Shown: in pieces, positions 57,801 to 63,539 of the stretch
Numbering within the stretch: position 1 is the first letter of the stretch
Layout of the letters: each line of letters begins with the position of its first letter
NCBI GenBank assembly: GCA_946406115.1
Contig: OX291540.1
Location: 5,266,563-5,330,562, forward strand
Direction of reading: 5' to 3'
Length of the DNA: 64,000 nucleotides
DNA from: Apoda limacodes
Lineage: Eukaryota > Arthropoda > Insecta > Lepidoptera > Limacodidae
The notes under the pieces: generated by a model
What the model was told of the DNA's origin: nothing
What the model saw: the letters and a program-made list of their open reading frames with translations, nothing else
Database searches by the model: none
Position numbers and translations under genes: made by a program

Positions 57801-57814
57801 CCCCTCAGTGCCAT
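21811..57814 (-). CDS. Eps8: EPS8-family actin regulator (PTB-SH3-SAM adaptor)
   Basis: EPS8 proteins cap and bundle actin filaments and link receptor tyrosine kinase signalling to Rac; the Drosophila relative is arouser. Fifteen exons join in phase: about 790 residues, near the family length. Domains are the PTB (about 41-175: [39 protein letters not shown]), an ER-repeat linker, the central helical region (210-393: [64 protein letters not shown]), [11 protein letters not shown] (the Y-x-PVF-x-GW motif), SH3 (about 517-568), Gly-rich and poly-Pro stretches, [14 protein letters not shown], and SAM-like effector domain (705-767). The start is the first ATG in the PTB exon with stops upstream. 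The isoform path around 30.4 kb is uncertain. The gene runs against hexokinase, tail to tail. Confidence 0.93.
22143..22176. repeat. (AAT)n microsatellite
   Basis: AATAATAATAATGC followed by a further run of AAT units, in the last EPS8 intron. Confidence 0.85.
22790..22978 (-). CDS. Eps8: EPS8 exon: SAM-like effector domain
   Basis: Acceptor AATTTCAG, donor GGA|GTAAGT; 63 codons, phase 0 to 0. Reads [30 protein letters not shown] and [12 protein letters not shown], diagnostic of the EPS8 C-terminal domain (VKAWLEAKGF, GAQLFSLNKEEL, GARVYSQI). Confidence 0.96.
23260..24010 (-). mobile_element. LINE reverse-transcriptase fragments
   Basis: On the - strand three ordered pieces: [18 protein letters not shown]...[20 protein letters not shown] (about 24005-23850), [18 protein letters not shown] (about 23685-23630, the RT fingers/palm), and [20 protein letters not shown] with [16 protein letters not shown] (about 23370-23265), where GD replaces the DD of the catalytic box. 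The order of pieces and the stops show a scrambled, dead copy. Confidence 0.7.
25062..25189 (-). CDS. Eps8: EPS8 exon between poly-Pro and SAM-like domain
   Basis: Acceptor TTTTCAG, donor CAG|GTAATG; 2+126 nt. The frame fixed by the flanking exons reads [20 protein letters not shown] then [17 protein letters not shown], which fits the EPS8 'D/HEEL...I/V-x-x-TPD' segment before the SAM-like domain. A longer open frame in another phase is a shadow. Confidence 0.88.
25425..26062. repeat. Helitron-like dispersed element (CCAAGTG ... TACGGAACCCT)
   Basis: Starts CCAAGTGACAGTCTAGCTCG-TGCACCGAGG and ends GGGTTTCTTTTTGTACGGAA-CCCTAAAAA, the terminal signatures of abundant non-autonomous moth elements. 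Internally a segment ending TTGACAGACAGACGG repeats as GTGACAGACAGACAG, so the copy has a partial internal duplication. Confidence 0.6.
26233..27514 (-). mobile_element. Ty3/gypsy pol fragment (RT end, RNase H, integrase)
   Basis: In the EPS8 sense orientation: end of RT ([33 protein letters not shown]), RNase H ([27 protein letters not shown]), the chromosomal integrase N-terminal zinc region ([13 protein letters not shown]; the second His position reads Tyr) and the integrase core with Asp in SDLIGPLP, Asp in IMDNSPQY and Glu in NTTERANK. Broken by in-frame stops near 27318 and 26602 and a frameshift near 26660; both ends are truncated and no LTRs are seen. The RT end abuts the EPS8 splice donor at 27514/27515. 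Confidence 0.92.
27515..27616 (-). CDS. Eps8: EPS8 poly-proline exon
   Basis: Acceptor GTTACAG, donor AAAT|GTAAGT; 2+99+1 nt. Encodes KPAAV, eleven consecutive Pro, APPAPP, then [11 protein letters not shown]. Pro-rich segments after the SH3 domain are typical of EPS8 and would recruit SH3/WW/profilin-type partners. The donor's first intron bases are immediately followed by gypsy pol sequence. Confidence 0.85.
27922..28020 (-). promoter_or_regulatory. Candidate internal first exon with CRE/E-box
   Basis: Contains overlapping CACGTG (27923-27928) and TGACGTCA (27927-27934), both perfect palindromes, just before a strong - strand donor ACGTGG|GTAAGT (intron from 27921). It lies about 300 bp upstream of the poly-Pro exon and is less AT-rich than its surroundings. 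A transcript start here is speculative. Confidence 0.3.
28021..29650. other. AT-rich EPS8 intron, no feature seen
   Basis: Long A/T-rich intron sequence. No exon-like frame with splice sites and no transposon coding remnant could be recognised. Confidence 0.5.
29655..29990 (+). mobile_element. Internally deleted RTE-type LINE remnant
   Basis: The + strand has [13 protein letters not shown] near 29839 and [20 protein letters not shown] near 29880-29940 (the RTE motif YVYLGQ-x-I-x-x-GR-x-NFE), then jumps to a tail with CAGCAATGAAATCTATGATT and ATATGATGATCC, resembling the RTE 3' end. The rest is lost. Confidence 0.65.
30376..30549 (-). CDS. Eps8: EPS8 Gly-rich exon, terminal form (short isoform)
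   Basis: Acceptor TTGGTGGCAG, phase 0 after the SH3 exon. Reads 57 codons to TGA at 30376-30378: a Gly/Ser-rich stretch followed by [18 protein letters not shown]. The last 18 residues are charged and non-repetitive, as if selected. Ending here gives a protein of about 647 residues lacking the poly-Pro and SAM-like parts. To continue into the poly-Pro exon (which needs phase 1) an internal donor is required; GGAGCA-G|GTGGAT at 30437/30438 gives that phase and an exon 30438-30549. Which donor is used cannot be settled by eye. Confidence 0.6.
   Translation of the reverse strand, partial: EGGGRGSGGSSPTGAAGRNGEGASSGGAGRMGGQGGAGGSDWIRRERLGKKGEFRYF
31129..31272 (-). CDS. Eps8: EPS8 exon: second half of SH3
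   Basis: Acceptor TTCTTTAG, donor CAG|GTAAAC; 48 codons, phase 0. Reads [16 protein letters not shown] (the SH3 n-Src loop and WW) and HVPHTIV (last strand, usually YVP-x-N-I), then [16 protein letters not shown]. Confidence 0.94.
31273..32684. other. EPS8 intron inside the SH3 coding region
   Basis: Holds a TATATAAAG motif near 31964-31973 and a GC-richer stretch at 32285-32625. The latter has GCCTATTCTTGAAGAAGGAG and GGGCCATATTCCATGCTAGT, which look like dispersed moth repeat sequence, plus a 67-codon - strand frame (32606-32403) that I do not recognise. Confidence 0.4.
32685..32809 (-). CDS. Eps8: EPS8 exon: first half of SH3
   Basis: Acceptor AACTCCAG, donor TTAGAA|GTGAGA; 2+123 nt. Reads [20 protein letters not shown] and [14 protein letters not shown]-(K/R)-GE-x-LEV is the EPS8 SH3 signature, but the usual ALYDF-type start reads VTYPR. 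Confidence 0.92.
32810..34115. other. EPS8 intron, nothing recognised
   Basis: AT-rich sequence with no exon-like or transposon-coding content that I can support. AAAATGGCGGC near 34066 matches a YY1/Pho-like site but is isolated. Confidence 0.4.
34118..35900 (-). mobile_element. CR1/Jockey-type LINE, 5'-truncated, near-complete RT
   Basis: On the - strand, RT and C-terminal domains: [63 protein letters not shown] (motif A), [12 protein letters not shown] (motif B) and [13 protein letters not shown] (catalytic YADD, intact), then after a deletion-frameshift near 34845 [33 protein letters not shown] and [15 protein letters not shown], to the 3' end GCTTGTTTGCCACC-TTAGTGGCA and an A-rich tail. 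The endonuclease domain is missing. Antisense to hexokinase and in sense with EPS8. Family label (CR1 versus Jockey) is uncertain. Confidence 0.9.
36115..36206. repeat. Degenerate short repeat (AAATCNCTCGC..GCTC)
   Basis: AAATCCCTCGCTATGCTC, AAATCACTCGCGACGCTC and CTACTTCGCTAGCTC follow one another at about 32-38 bp spacing. Confidence 0.55.
39507..39594. repeat. 44-bp perfect-core tandem duplication
   Basis: GTTCGCAGTGCAAATAACTT, continuing AAAGGTCGAGTTGAGTT, occurs at 39507 and again at 39551 with period 44. The shared 37 bp are identical. Confidence 0.95.
40203..40288 (-). CDS. Eps8: EPS8 linker exon
   Basis: Acceptor TTGCCAG, donor GATG|GTCAGT; 1+84+1 nt. Reads [20 protein letters not shown] then QPYRERDD: a charged, disordered linker before the SH3. 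Phase fits both neighbours. Confidence 0.8.
40913..41056 (-). CDS. Eps8: EPS8 linker exon
   Basis: Acceptor GTACGCAG, donor ACCAG|GTAGGT; 1+141+2 nt. Reads [20 protein letters not shown] and [18 protein letters not shown]: Arg/Asp-rich disordered region with several Tyr in acidic context that could be phosphorylation sites (inference). Confidence 0.85.
41722..41814 (-). CDS. Eps8: EPS8 exon with YxPVFxxGW motif
   Basis: Acceptor AATTCACAG, donor CGAAG|GTAAGA; 1+90+2 nt. [19 protein letters not shown] matches the conserved (Y)-x-PVF/KF-x-x-GW-x-P segment that follows the central helical region in EPS8 proteins. Confidence 0.92.
43105..43242. repeat. Dispersed element tail ending GCTACGGAACCCGAAAAA
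   Basis: ATAGACGGACGGACTC ... AAGGGTTCTTTCTTTGCC ... GGCTACGGAACCCGAAAA, the end signature of GACGGAC/TACGGAACCCT moth elements. Its end is only about 20 bp from the EPS8 donor at 43265. Confidence 0.6.
43266..43816 (-). CDS. Eps8: EPS8 large central exon (helical region)
   Basis: Acceptor TTTTTTCAG, donor CCCAG|GTACCT; 551 nt, 183 codons. Encodes residues 210-392: an acidic/Gly-rich start, [20 protein letters not shown], a basic [10 protein letters not shown] stretch, [35 protein letters not shown] and [16 protein letters not shown], colinear with vertebrate EPS8/EPS8L. The second codon is ATG in good context, so this exon could also start a PTB-less isoform. Confidence 0.95.
44256..44400 (-). 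promoter_or_regulatory. Candidate internal EPS8 promoter and non-coding first exon
   Basis: TATCGATA, the insect DRE core-promoter motif, lies at 44381-44388 in a GC-richer island with TTATCGAAGCGATAG next to it. On the - strand this is followed after about 125 nt by a consensus donor ATT|GTGAGT (intron from 44255). The next acceptor downstream is exon 43266-43816, which begins CAAATG. Confidence 0.4.
44640..47019 (+). mobile_element. RTE-type LINE, interrupted by a MITE
   Basis: Starts in the endonuclease-RT linker ([38 protein letters not shown]), is interrupted at about 44815-45400, then resumes [16 protein letters not shown] (with shifts), [59 protein letters not shown] (DD box changed), [40 protein letters not shown] and [20 protein letters not shown], ending GAGGCTTATG-TCGAGCAGTGGAC and (GAT)n. 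Frameshifts and stops make it inactive, but a 173-codon frame remains open (46159-46680). Confidence 0.92.
44810..45097. mobile_element. Hairpin MITE with about 119-bp inverted arms
   Basis: Left arm 44810-44928 and right arm 44978-45097 are inverted copies differing at only a few positions and indels (shared blocks include GATGCACTAAAAAGGTAAAA and CTGATCTAAATTACA). The spacer is 49 bp. It may be part of a larger element reaching about 45393, where TTTTTTTGAAGTCGATTAA resembles a common moth repeat end. Confidence 0.85.
47020..49736. other. EPS8 intron, nothing recognised
   Basis: AT-rich intron between the RTE LINE and exon 49737-49839. No exon, RNA gene or transposon coding sequence that I can support. 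Confidence 0.5.
49737..49839 (-). CDS. Eps8: EPS8 exon with Glu-Arg repeat
   Basis: Acceptor TGTGTACAG, donor CAG|GTAAGT; 1+102 nt. Reads [16 protein letters not shown], five or six alternating Glu-Arg pairs, then EMERPRRQ. The pairs come from a GA-rich microsatellite. The exon links the PTB to the central helical region. Confidence 0.88.
49840..52480. other. EPS8 intron
   Basis: AT-rich; apart from the inverted repeat at 50922-51027, nothing recognised. Confidence 0.5.
50922..51027. repeat. Structured inverted repeat with inner hairpin
   Basis: Outer arms AATAAAACGGGATTAAAC (50922-50940) and the inverted GTTTAATACCGTTTTATT (51010-51027) match at 17 of 18 positions. Between them is a perfect inner stem GGCTGG-TGTAAT-CCAGCC at 50953-50970. 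No open frame. Confidence 0.75.
52481..52704 (-). CDS. Eps8: EPS8 exon: C-terminal half of PTB
   Basis: Acceptor ACCCCAG, donor CTCAA|GTGAGT; 222+2 nt. Reads [27 protein letters not shown] and [20 protein letters not shown]: the last PTB strands (HIFQC) and the long C-terminal helix. Confidence 0.94.
52822..52990. repeat. Dispersed lepidopteran repeat fragment
   Basis: GCTAATGTTTGTGTGTTTGT, CTGGACGGATTGGGATGAAA and AAGTTCCTGCAGG follow the layout of the common moth repeat (CGGATTGGGATGAAATTTGG, GAGTTCCCACGGG). Confidence 0.6.
52991..54637. other. EPS8 intron, nothing firm
   Basis: AT-rich. A short richer patch near 54225-54330 contains CAACAATGGCGGCAAAC (YY1/Pho-like ATGGCGGC) and may be regulatory, but there is no further support. 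Confidence 0.35.
54638..54708 (-). CDS. Eps8: EPS8 exon: middle of PTB
   Basis: Acceptor TTTTTTAG, donor GGG|GTAAGA; 2+69 nt. Reads [23 protein letters not shown], the central PTB strands (family pattern GIW-(S/T)-Q-x-M-x-L). Confidence 0.93.
54812..55141 (+). CDS. 109-codon open frame with 23-residue tandem repeat
   Basis: A + strand ORF in an EPS8 intron, antisense to the gene. LAKQ(S/T)A(F/S)-x-EQ(C/Y)N occurs twice with a period of 69 nt (54907 and 54976), flanked by hydrophobic ends. It lies just upstream of the LINE endonuclease remnant at 55178 on the same strand and may be that element's 5' region. Not recognised; no host function is claimed. Confidence 0.3.
   Translation: MTTMIIIIILTHHFTRVLALSLLFYINTTANNLAKQSAFIEQCNYRSVIDISAKYLAKQTASFEQYNNLTCNNLNKQRTTLAYYIIPTLIMIILNNLCLPKFYANRNKK
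55178..56412 (+). mobile_element. Jockey-superfamily LINE with inverted endonuclease segment
   Basis: Sense: [61 protein letters not shown] (endonuclease first half, 55180-55484). The next about 235 bp encode the following endonuclease part on the opposite strand ([40 protein letters not shown]). Sense C-terminal codons resume at about 55720 ([31 protein letters not shown]) and run to a 3' UTR with GAGTTTCTTGCCGGATTCTT and a terminal TTTTGACTTTGACTTT. The RT domain is deleted; dead copy. Confidence 0.88.
56413..57200. other. EPS8 first-intron stretch, nothing recognised
   Basis: AT-rich, no feature supported. Confidence 0.5.
57213..57470 (+). repeat. tRNA-derived SINE
   Basis: GTGGCGCGGTGGAAGAGCG (A-box position) and GATCCTGGTTTCGATTCCCC (B box with one extra T), then a tRNA-unrelated body with CCACCTATCAAGTA and CATTGGTG, ending in a T-rich tail. 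Not a functional tRNA: the arms do not pair properly. Confidence 0.65.
57497..57568. repeat. 24-bp minisatellite, three units
   Basis: Units of GGTGAAGTGTATGACGGTGG + TTAT at 57497, 57521 and 57545, nearly identical, ending 17 bp from the EPS8 exon-1 donor at 57585. Confidence 0.95.
57586..57814 (-). CDS. Eps8: EPS8 first coding exon (start of PTB)
   Basis: ATG at 57814-57812 in the context GCAATGG; 228+1 nt to donor AATG|GTCAGT. Reads [20 protein letters not shown], then [22 protein letters not shown] and [12 protein letters not shown], the EPS8 PTB entry (family pattern Y-x-VEHL-x-TF, GM-x-RLL-x-LE). An upstream GTG-started extension has no ATG; stops precede it in the exon, so this ATG is preferred. 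Confidence 0.92.
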
Positions 57815-57884
57815 TGCTGTATTTTTTGGTCTCACGCTTGACTCATGATGTCTTCTCTTGTTTCCTTATTACTATTAAACGTAT
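57815..57884 (-). promoter_or_regulatory. EPS8 5' UTR part of exon with a 4-codon uORF
   Basis: After acceptor TGTTTCAG the - strand has an ATG AGT CAA GCG TGA mini-ORF (ATG at about 57847) ending upstream of the main ATG in another frame. The real transcription start lies upstream, as the acceptor shows. Confidence 0.6.
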
Positions 57885-57934
57885 CTGAAACACAAAATAA
57901 ACTATGTAAATGTTTAAAAATGTGATGTTTTTTT

Positions 57935-58320
57935 AAATACCATTAAGGTGGCAAACAAGCTTGCGGTTAGCCTGACGGTAAGCGGCTACCACAGCCTGTG
58001 GACGCTTGCAACACCAGGGGCATCATTCGCGTGCTGCCGACCCTTCAAAAATCTAATATTTTTTTCTTGAAGAATCACATACTGTAGTCCTTAGAGAAAG
58101 CCTTGGCAGGGAGCTCATTCCACAACTTAAGCGTTCGCTGGAGGAAGTTTCTTTATCACTGCACTGTACGTGACCATTTAGGTTCTAAGGTGTGAGGATG
58201 ACTTCCCTGCCGATGAGCAGCGGTGCGACGGTAAGTGCTGCCGTGGGCATCATTTCGATCAATTCCTTAGGACACACCTCATTAAACAAGCAGTATCAAA
58301 CAAAAGTGTACATACAAGCA
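57935..58320 (-). mobile_element. 5'-truncated CR1/Jockey-type LINE copy
   Basis: On the - strand, CPKELIEMMPTA, then GMSSLP and remnants of the C-terminal region, ending GCTTGTTTGCCACC-TTAATGGTA and T/A-rich tail. Same family as 34118-35900 ([12 protein letters not shown]). Confidence 0.8.
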
Positions 58321-60110
58321 CACAAATGCAGAACCGGCACTTTTTCACTGAACCGGGATTATCGTTACTGGCTTATACTGGAACCGGGTTTCCCGGTTTT
58401 TTTAGTAATTTCGGAACCATAGTCAAAAATAGAGAAATAAAGAAGATTGGTCAAGATTGTGAAATTGTTTGAAGAGTGTAGGACAGTCACAGACTATTAC
58501 AGGTATACCATAAATGTAGAACTCTTTTGAATTACGAAAGCTATCAGCTTTACAATGCTGGTTTTCATTAAGAAGTACTCTTTAAAAATACTCTTACCTA
58601 CTAGTTTGACTACGAGTAAGTTATATAATAATAATAGGTATAAAAGGAATATGAGACTGTCGAAAGAGGCTGCCATTTTTCATTATCTCAATACCTAGGT
58701 ATCAGCAAAGTCAACAAAACATTTAATTCATTCGTACACTTAGTCATCGCCTTTGATAAACCCGACAACGTACTACCCTGATTATAAAGATAATCGTGTT
58801 TTAGCTACCTAAAAGGTAATGGGTTTACCCCATTATAGTTATTTTATAAATTACTAATTACCACGCACTTTTAACTAATTCGCTGTTGAAAATCCATACT
58901 AATATTATGTCTGTCTTGAAAACGTCAACTGTGAGACGGTTTTTGAAGTGAAAACTTCTTTAGCGGCGTTGTGCACTTTTTTTGGTATGGGTAAAAAATG
59001 ATAAACTCGCGTCAGGTCACGTGTCCTAATCGTGGAAATTCGTAAGACGGAAACCTTAATGCCACACCTATTATAATATTTATTTTTAGTATTCGCGATT
59101 ATGAGTAGTACAGGGAGGTTGGATATGGAATTTTAATTCTATGACAGATTGCGATGTCAAATATACTACGTCAAAAAAGTAAATAAACAAACATTATTAT
59201 ATCTCGACAATGTCAAAGACATGTCTTGTGACATATTTGAGTGTTAAGCGCGAATCGTGTGTAAAGGTTTTCACTTCTGCCGGCACTCCCGGAGTGCAAC
59301 TCTTTTTTTTTTATGATTAAGGAGGTGCCGTTAAAATCTATCCCTACACCTATAACTGAATTTATATTTATTATTACGCGAGCAAAAACGAGTAAACAAT
59401 AGTTTAATAATGTTTGAATGTCGATATCTTGGTGCTTTACCAACAATTAATAATTCCTATATCCCGTCGTTTATTGGAACAGACGGACATATCTGCGCAA
59501 GAATGATTTAATTAAAGTTTCCTATTTAATAATGATTTGTTATTTTACTAAAACAGGAACTATGAAATAGACGTTCATACGCAATAGATCCTCGTCTTTA
59601 TGCCACAACAACCTTTTTGTTCTTTTATGACTCAAAAATAGCTGAATAAATGATTTGAAACTTTAACCTACAGACAGACAGTGTATATAATTTAAGGATT
59701 GTGGCTAGTACGTGCTAATACAGAAGGGGAAACTGGGAGATTAGCTTGTTTATAAGATATAACGAATGGTTTTGATTTTTTTTAGTAGGGGTATCTTTTT
59801 ACGTAATATGGTAGTGGTGTATATACCTAGGTAGGTATTGTAAGTATGTATTAGCTTTAAAAGTCATTGTTTTGTGTCCCTCCCTCTAACATTTTAACAT
59901 TTTCGTGTGTTACGAAGACATTAAAAAATATTAATAATATAAAGTTTCACAAATAACTTTATAACAAAATCTGTTGACACTAATAAAATTCTAAGGTTGA
60001 TAAGTGCATGACAGTTACTTGGCTAGTTTTTCTATTCAATAGAGCGTCATAGGTCTATTTAATGATCAATGACATTATGTATGGCCTAGGCAGCTTATTA
60101 GGTTGCGTGT
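58321..60110. other. Upstream intergenic/intron DNA, nothing firm
   Basis: AT-rich sequence without a gene I can support; a short repeat-like stretch GAAAACTTCTTTAGCGGCGT near 58950 may be a dispersed element. Confidence 0.4.
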
Positions 60111-60119
60111 CTGGTGTAC

Positions 60120-60235
60120 ATTGGCCGAATGCGCACAGCAAAGCGCGCATGGTGTATCCGCGACCGTGCGCAGTGAAACGTGCCCGCGTCCTGCATAGCA
60201 AGCAGGCTGCGTCCGGTCACCCGTGTCAATGACTC
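60120..60235. promoter_or_regulatory. GC-rich CpG-dense patch
   Basis: CGAATGCGCACAGCAAAGCG, CGCGACCGTGCGCAG and CGTGCCCGCGTCC form a local CpG-dense island in AT-rich DNA, 2.3 kb upstream of the first EPS8 coding exon. Promoter or repeat; undecided. Confidence 0.3.
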
Positions 60236-60949
60236 CTATTTACCTACTGAGTACACTACTAAAAAGGCACCAAATTAATAGATATAAAGAAAGAATATTA
60301 CATACTCAGCGTGCTAAACTGGTGAGATTATCTGACGCGTACATTTTGTGAAGGTGAACTTAAGGAGTTACAAAGTAATTGATAACGGGAACTGGTTTTT
60401 GTGACATAGGGTTATGACCATTCAGCATGATGAACGTCAAAAAAGAACCCTTATAGTTTGATAATGTCTATTCGTACGTTTGTCTGTTGAGAAATTTTGT
60501 TACATTTTTAAGACCCCATTTAAATCTTTCCGTTTCCAACCAAGACTATCTCAAAATCCATTGAAATATTTTACGTATAGTTTTAGTTTATTTTTTTGAT
60601 TCCTAAATGAATTAATAAAAGTATCCATCGACTTCCAGTACCGTCAGTAAGTCGTCACCACCTACTGATTGAAGCTACTGCGCAGTTGGGAACTGAATGC
60701 GAGATTGAATTGGAGTGAAGTGCTGGCAGATCTTTTTGGCAAATGGTCCAAGAAGAACAGTTTTATCTCGTTTATTTTTTAAAAATAGATTTAGTGAATT
60801 TAACTGATATAAGCAAAGGCTCATGATGGCAAATTGCAGTCTTCACGCTCATATAGCATCTCAGTACCCGATCTGGCACCGTTTCACCTTAAGCAGTTCA
60901 GCATTTTTTATGAAACTTTATACAAATAACGCGCACACTTATTACCACC

Positions 60950-61140
60950 GAATTAACTCGGTATGAACCCGCGGACCACACGAATTCACTCGATGGTCAT
61001 AAGCGCGGGGAGACGGCAGAGCGGCGCGGAGGAGCTGAATACTTTGACCGCGGATGGACAGCGGTTTGACAGCGGGTGGGTGGTATAGGTACGTAGTAAT
61101 AGTTAATTTTCTTTGGTACAGGCGATGAGGCGACGCCAAG
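60950..61140 (-). promoter_or_regulatory. Candidate EPS8 promoter / first non-coding exon
   Basis: The strongest CpG-rich island upstream of EPS8: on the - strand CCGCTGTCCATCCGCGG, CTCCTCCGCGCCGCTCTGCC and CGTGTGGTCCGCGGG. EPS8 needs an upstream first exon because its coding exon begins with a 3' splice site; this island is the best candidate in the window. No TATA box; start site not defined. Confidence 0.35.
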
Positions 61141-61384
61141 CGAGCCGATACTGATGGGTGCCCCGGGATGATAGGTGAGAATCCTTTAATATAAGAATAT
61201 GCGCTTTTGAAGATGACGCCTTACAAAAATAAAATTTGTTTTATCATTTTAACTGTTATATACTATTGCGTACAAATTTATCTATTTATATGCAAACATT
61301 AACATTAAAATTTACAAAAAATTAATTGAACTAACACCGTTGTACATTGATTTATTTTTAAGTTGGGATCATTAAAGCAATTTT

Positions 61385-61870
61385 TCTTGTAAATATTCTC
61401 TAACATCATAAACATTTCTCCAACAACCATTTATATAATTTTGATTTAAGCTTCATTAGTTGTAGGTTTTTTATATCTTCCGGTAGTTTGTTATATATTT
61501 TTACACTCATAGCATAGCAATTTCTATTATATAATTCTGTTCTAAAGTTTGGTAGGCACAGCTTATTGGGATACCTTTCCTTTTTTTTCCACACATCAAA
61601 TGCTCGACTTATATCAAAAAAACTACTGTACTTTGCATTTTTTTTATCTCATTTATGCAATATATCAGTTAAAAGTTTGTATGCCGCTAGTGATGTTGAT
61701 TTCCCTTTTTGAAAACCATTTTGTTGTTTAGATAAAATGTTATATTTTATTATAAAAGTGGTTAATCTAGAGTGAATGGCTTTTTCAAATAATTTAGAAA
61801 AGTTTGGCACTAATGATAAAGGTCTGTTATGGTTAAGTATTGATTGAAGTGGTATAGATTATCGGTTTAG
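61385..61870 (-). mobile_element. Jockey-superfamily LINE with in-frame internal deletion
   Basis: One - strand frame runs from RT (NRPLSLVPNFSKLFEKAI, NGFQKGKSTSLAAYKLLTDI, SSFFDISRAFD) directly into the extreme C terminus (KLCLPNFRTELYNRNC, AMSVKIYNKLPEDIKNLQLM, YNVREYLQEKLL). The palm with the catalytic DD, the thumb and more are missing at the join near VWKKK. There is a single TGA near 61649. Confidence 0.85.
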
Positions 61871-62319
61871 TAAAATTACAGCACAATATTGTATTTTGAC
61901 ATCAAATTTTATGATAGGTAGCGTTGTCTCGCAAATATGTGTATCTTCATCGCTCTATCATCAGACCACCTGCTCGATTGTCAGCTAGAAATCTAAAATA
62001 AACATGTGAATTTTATGTTCGACATGATATGGTGAGTCAGTTTGTAAGAATGTCTCAGTCCAATTACCGCTGGGCTGGGCGAAGGCCGTTCGCTCTTGCG
62101 GACGATGCCGATGTAAGAATGCCACTCGGTAGGTTAAGGGACATTAATAAATGAATTTGGTAATGTGACTGACGTTCAATTTTGCACAGAGTAATTGCAG
62201 ATGTGTAAACTACTTTTTCTTGCGTTATGGTATACCTATCTATGTCAATTTAATTCTGCCCTACTAACAAAAAATGTGTATTAAACTGTGTTCGTTTTTA
62301 ATTAAATTATTTTTTTGAT

Positions 62320-62478
62320 ATCACTAAGGTGTTAAACATTTTGCGGTCCGCCTCATGGTAAGTGGTCACCGCAGCTTATGATCGCTTGCAACACCAGGGC
62401 ATTACTCACGCGTTGCTGACCATTCAAAAATCTAATAACTTCTTTCTTGAAGAACCCCGTACTGAAGTCCTTATATTA
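62320..62478 (-). mobile_element. 5'-truncated CR1/Jockey-type LINE tail
   Basis: The - strand has [16 protein letters not shown] and the terminal block ending CACCTTAGTGATA. Fourth copy of the family of 34118-35900 in the window. Confidence 0.75.
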
Positions 62479-63149
62479 GTTAATGTATCTTACGCGATGC
62501 TTGATATAAAAGTTATCTTAACTTTGCTACGCAATCTGCAACTATACCTTTCTATCTATTATTATAGTCGGTGCAAAAAACCAAGCCCATGGCATTGTAT
62601 TTGATATTTTCTGTATACAAAATCGTCGATTTGTTAATCATAGCCAGCTTTTGGACTGTGGTGAGGTAGACTGGGTTAGGGCAGATCTAGTCGAATTGTT
62701 ATTTTCATGAAGCAAAAAGGTAGTGTTCAATCGAAATCGTTTTAGTCAAAAACGGATATAATGTATGTTTAATATAATTTTTAATGTATTTGTAGTTAAA
62801 ACATCTAATCGAAAAAAATTTAAAGCGTTACTCACACAACCAGGAAAGGAAACAACTTGAATTTTACATAAAAAATACGACAGCCAACAGTGACTGCCTT
62901 TAATAATCTACGAGATTAATTAATTAACGTAAATTATATTATTCGATAGTTAGAGTTAATGTAGGAATCATATTCCATTTGTAGGTAACAGAAATTGGTC
63001 AAAAATTAACTTAAGAGTTACAAAATAAAAATATAACATAAAGTTAGTTTAACTATTTTATCTTTACTTGTCAATAATTTACTCTAAAAGCTCTGCGCGT
63101 TGAAGTCTTTTACTGGGACTGTTCAACACACGTCACGGGAGTGCGATGT

Positions 63150-63245
63150 CGGTCAGCGTCTACCTGATTTAATTGTGTTGCATTCCCCCTATCTGTTTCA
63201 CCTCAAAAATGTCCCCTGCTGAGCGTAGGCCTCCCGATGTAGAAA
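63150..63245 (-). mobile_element. RTE LINE 3' tail
   Basis: On the - strand GGGAGGCCTACGCTCAGCAG-GGGAC matches the RTE terminal GAGGCCTATGTCCAGCAGTG-GAC. Only the tail is recognisable. Confidence 0.5.
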
Positions 63246-63317
63246 ACATGTGAAACTATGGCCGGACCAGATTGCATACATACAAAATTGTTATGTTTTA
63301 TCTATACTTATTTTATA

Positions 63318-63530
63318 AAGAAGTAAATCTTTTTTTGTGTGTAGGTGTAATCTCTGCAACTACAGAACCGATTGTAAAAATGATTTCACAATAAGTCTTA
63401 AGCGCAGATATTGTTTAAGGAACTGAAAAAAATATTAAGAGAAGGGGAAATAATACTGTCATCCCGATACAATGCTTCTACGGGAATAGTTTTTTTTTTT
63501 GCGGGTTTTGTCTAGTTTTTTATAATTATA
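63318..63530. repeat. Dispersed lepidopteran repeat fragment
   Basis: AACTACAGAACCGATTGTAAAAATG..., TCCCGATACAATGCTTCTAC-GGGAATA and a final GCGGGTTTTGTCTAGTT follow the layout of the common moth repeat (CTGAACCGATTT..GAAATTTG..., TTCCCGCGG..., GCGGGC..AGCTAGT). Confidence 0.55.
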
Positions 63531-63539
63531 TAAAACTCA

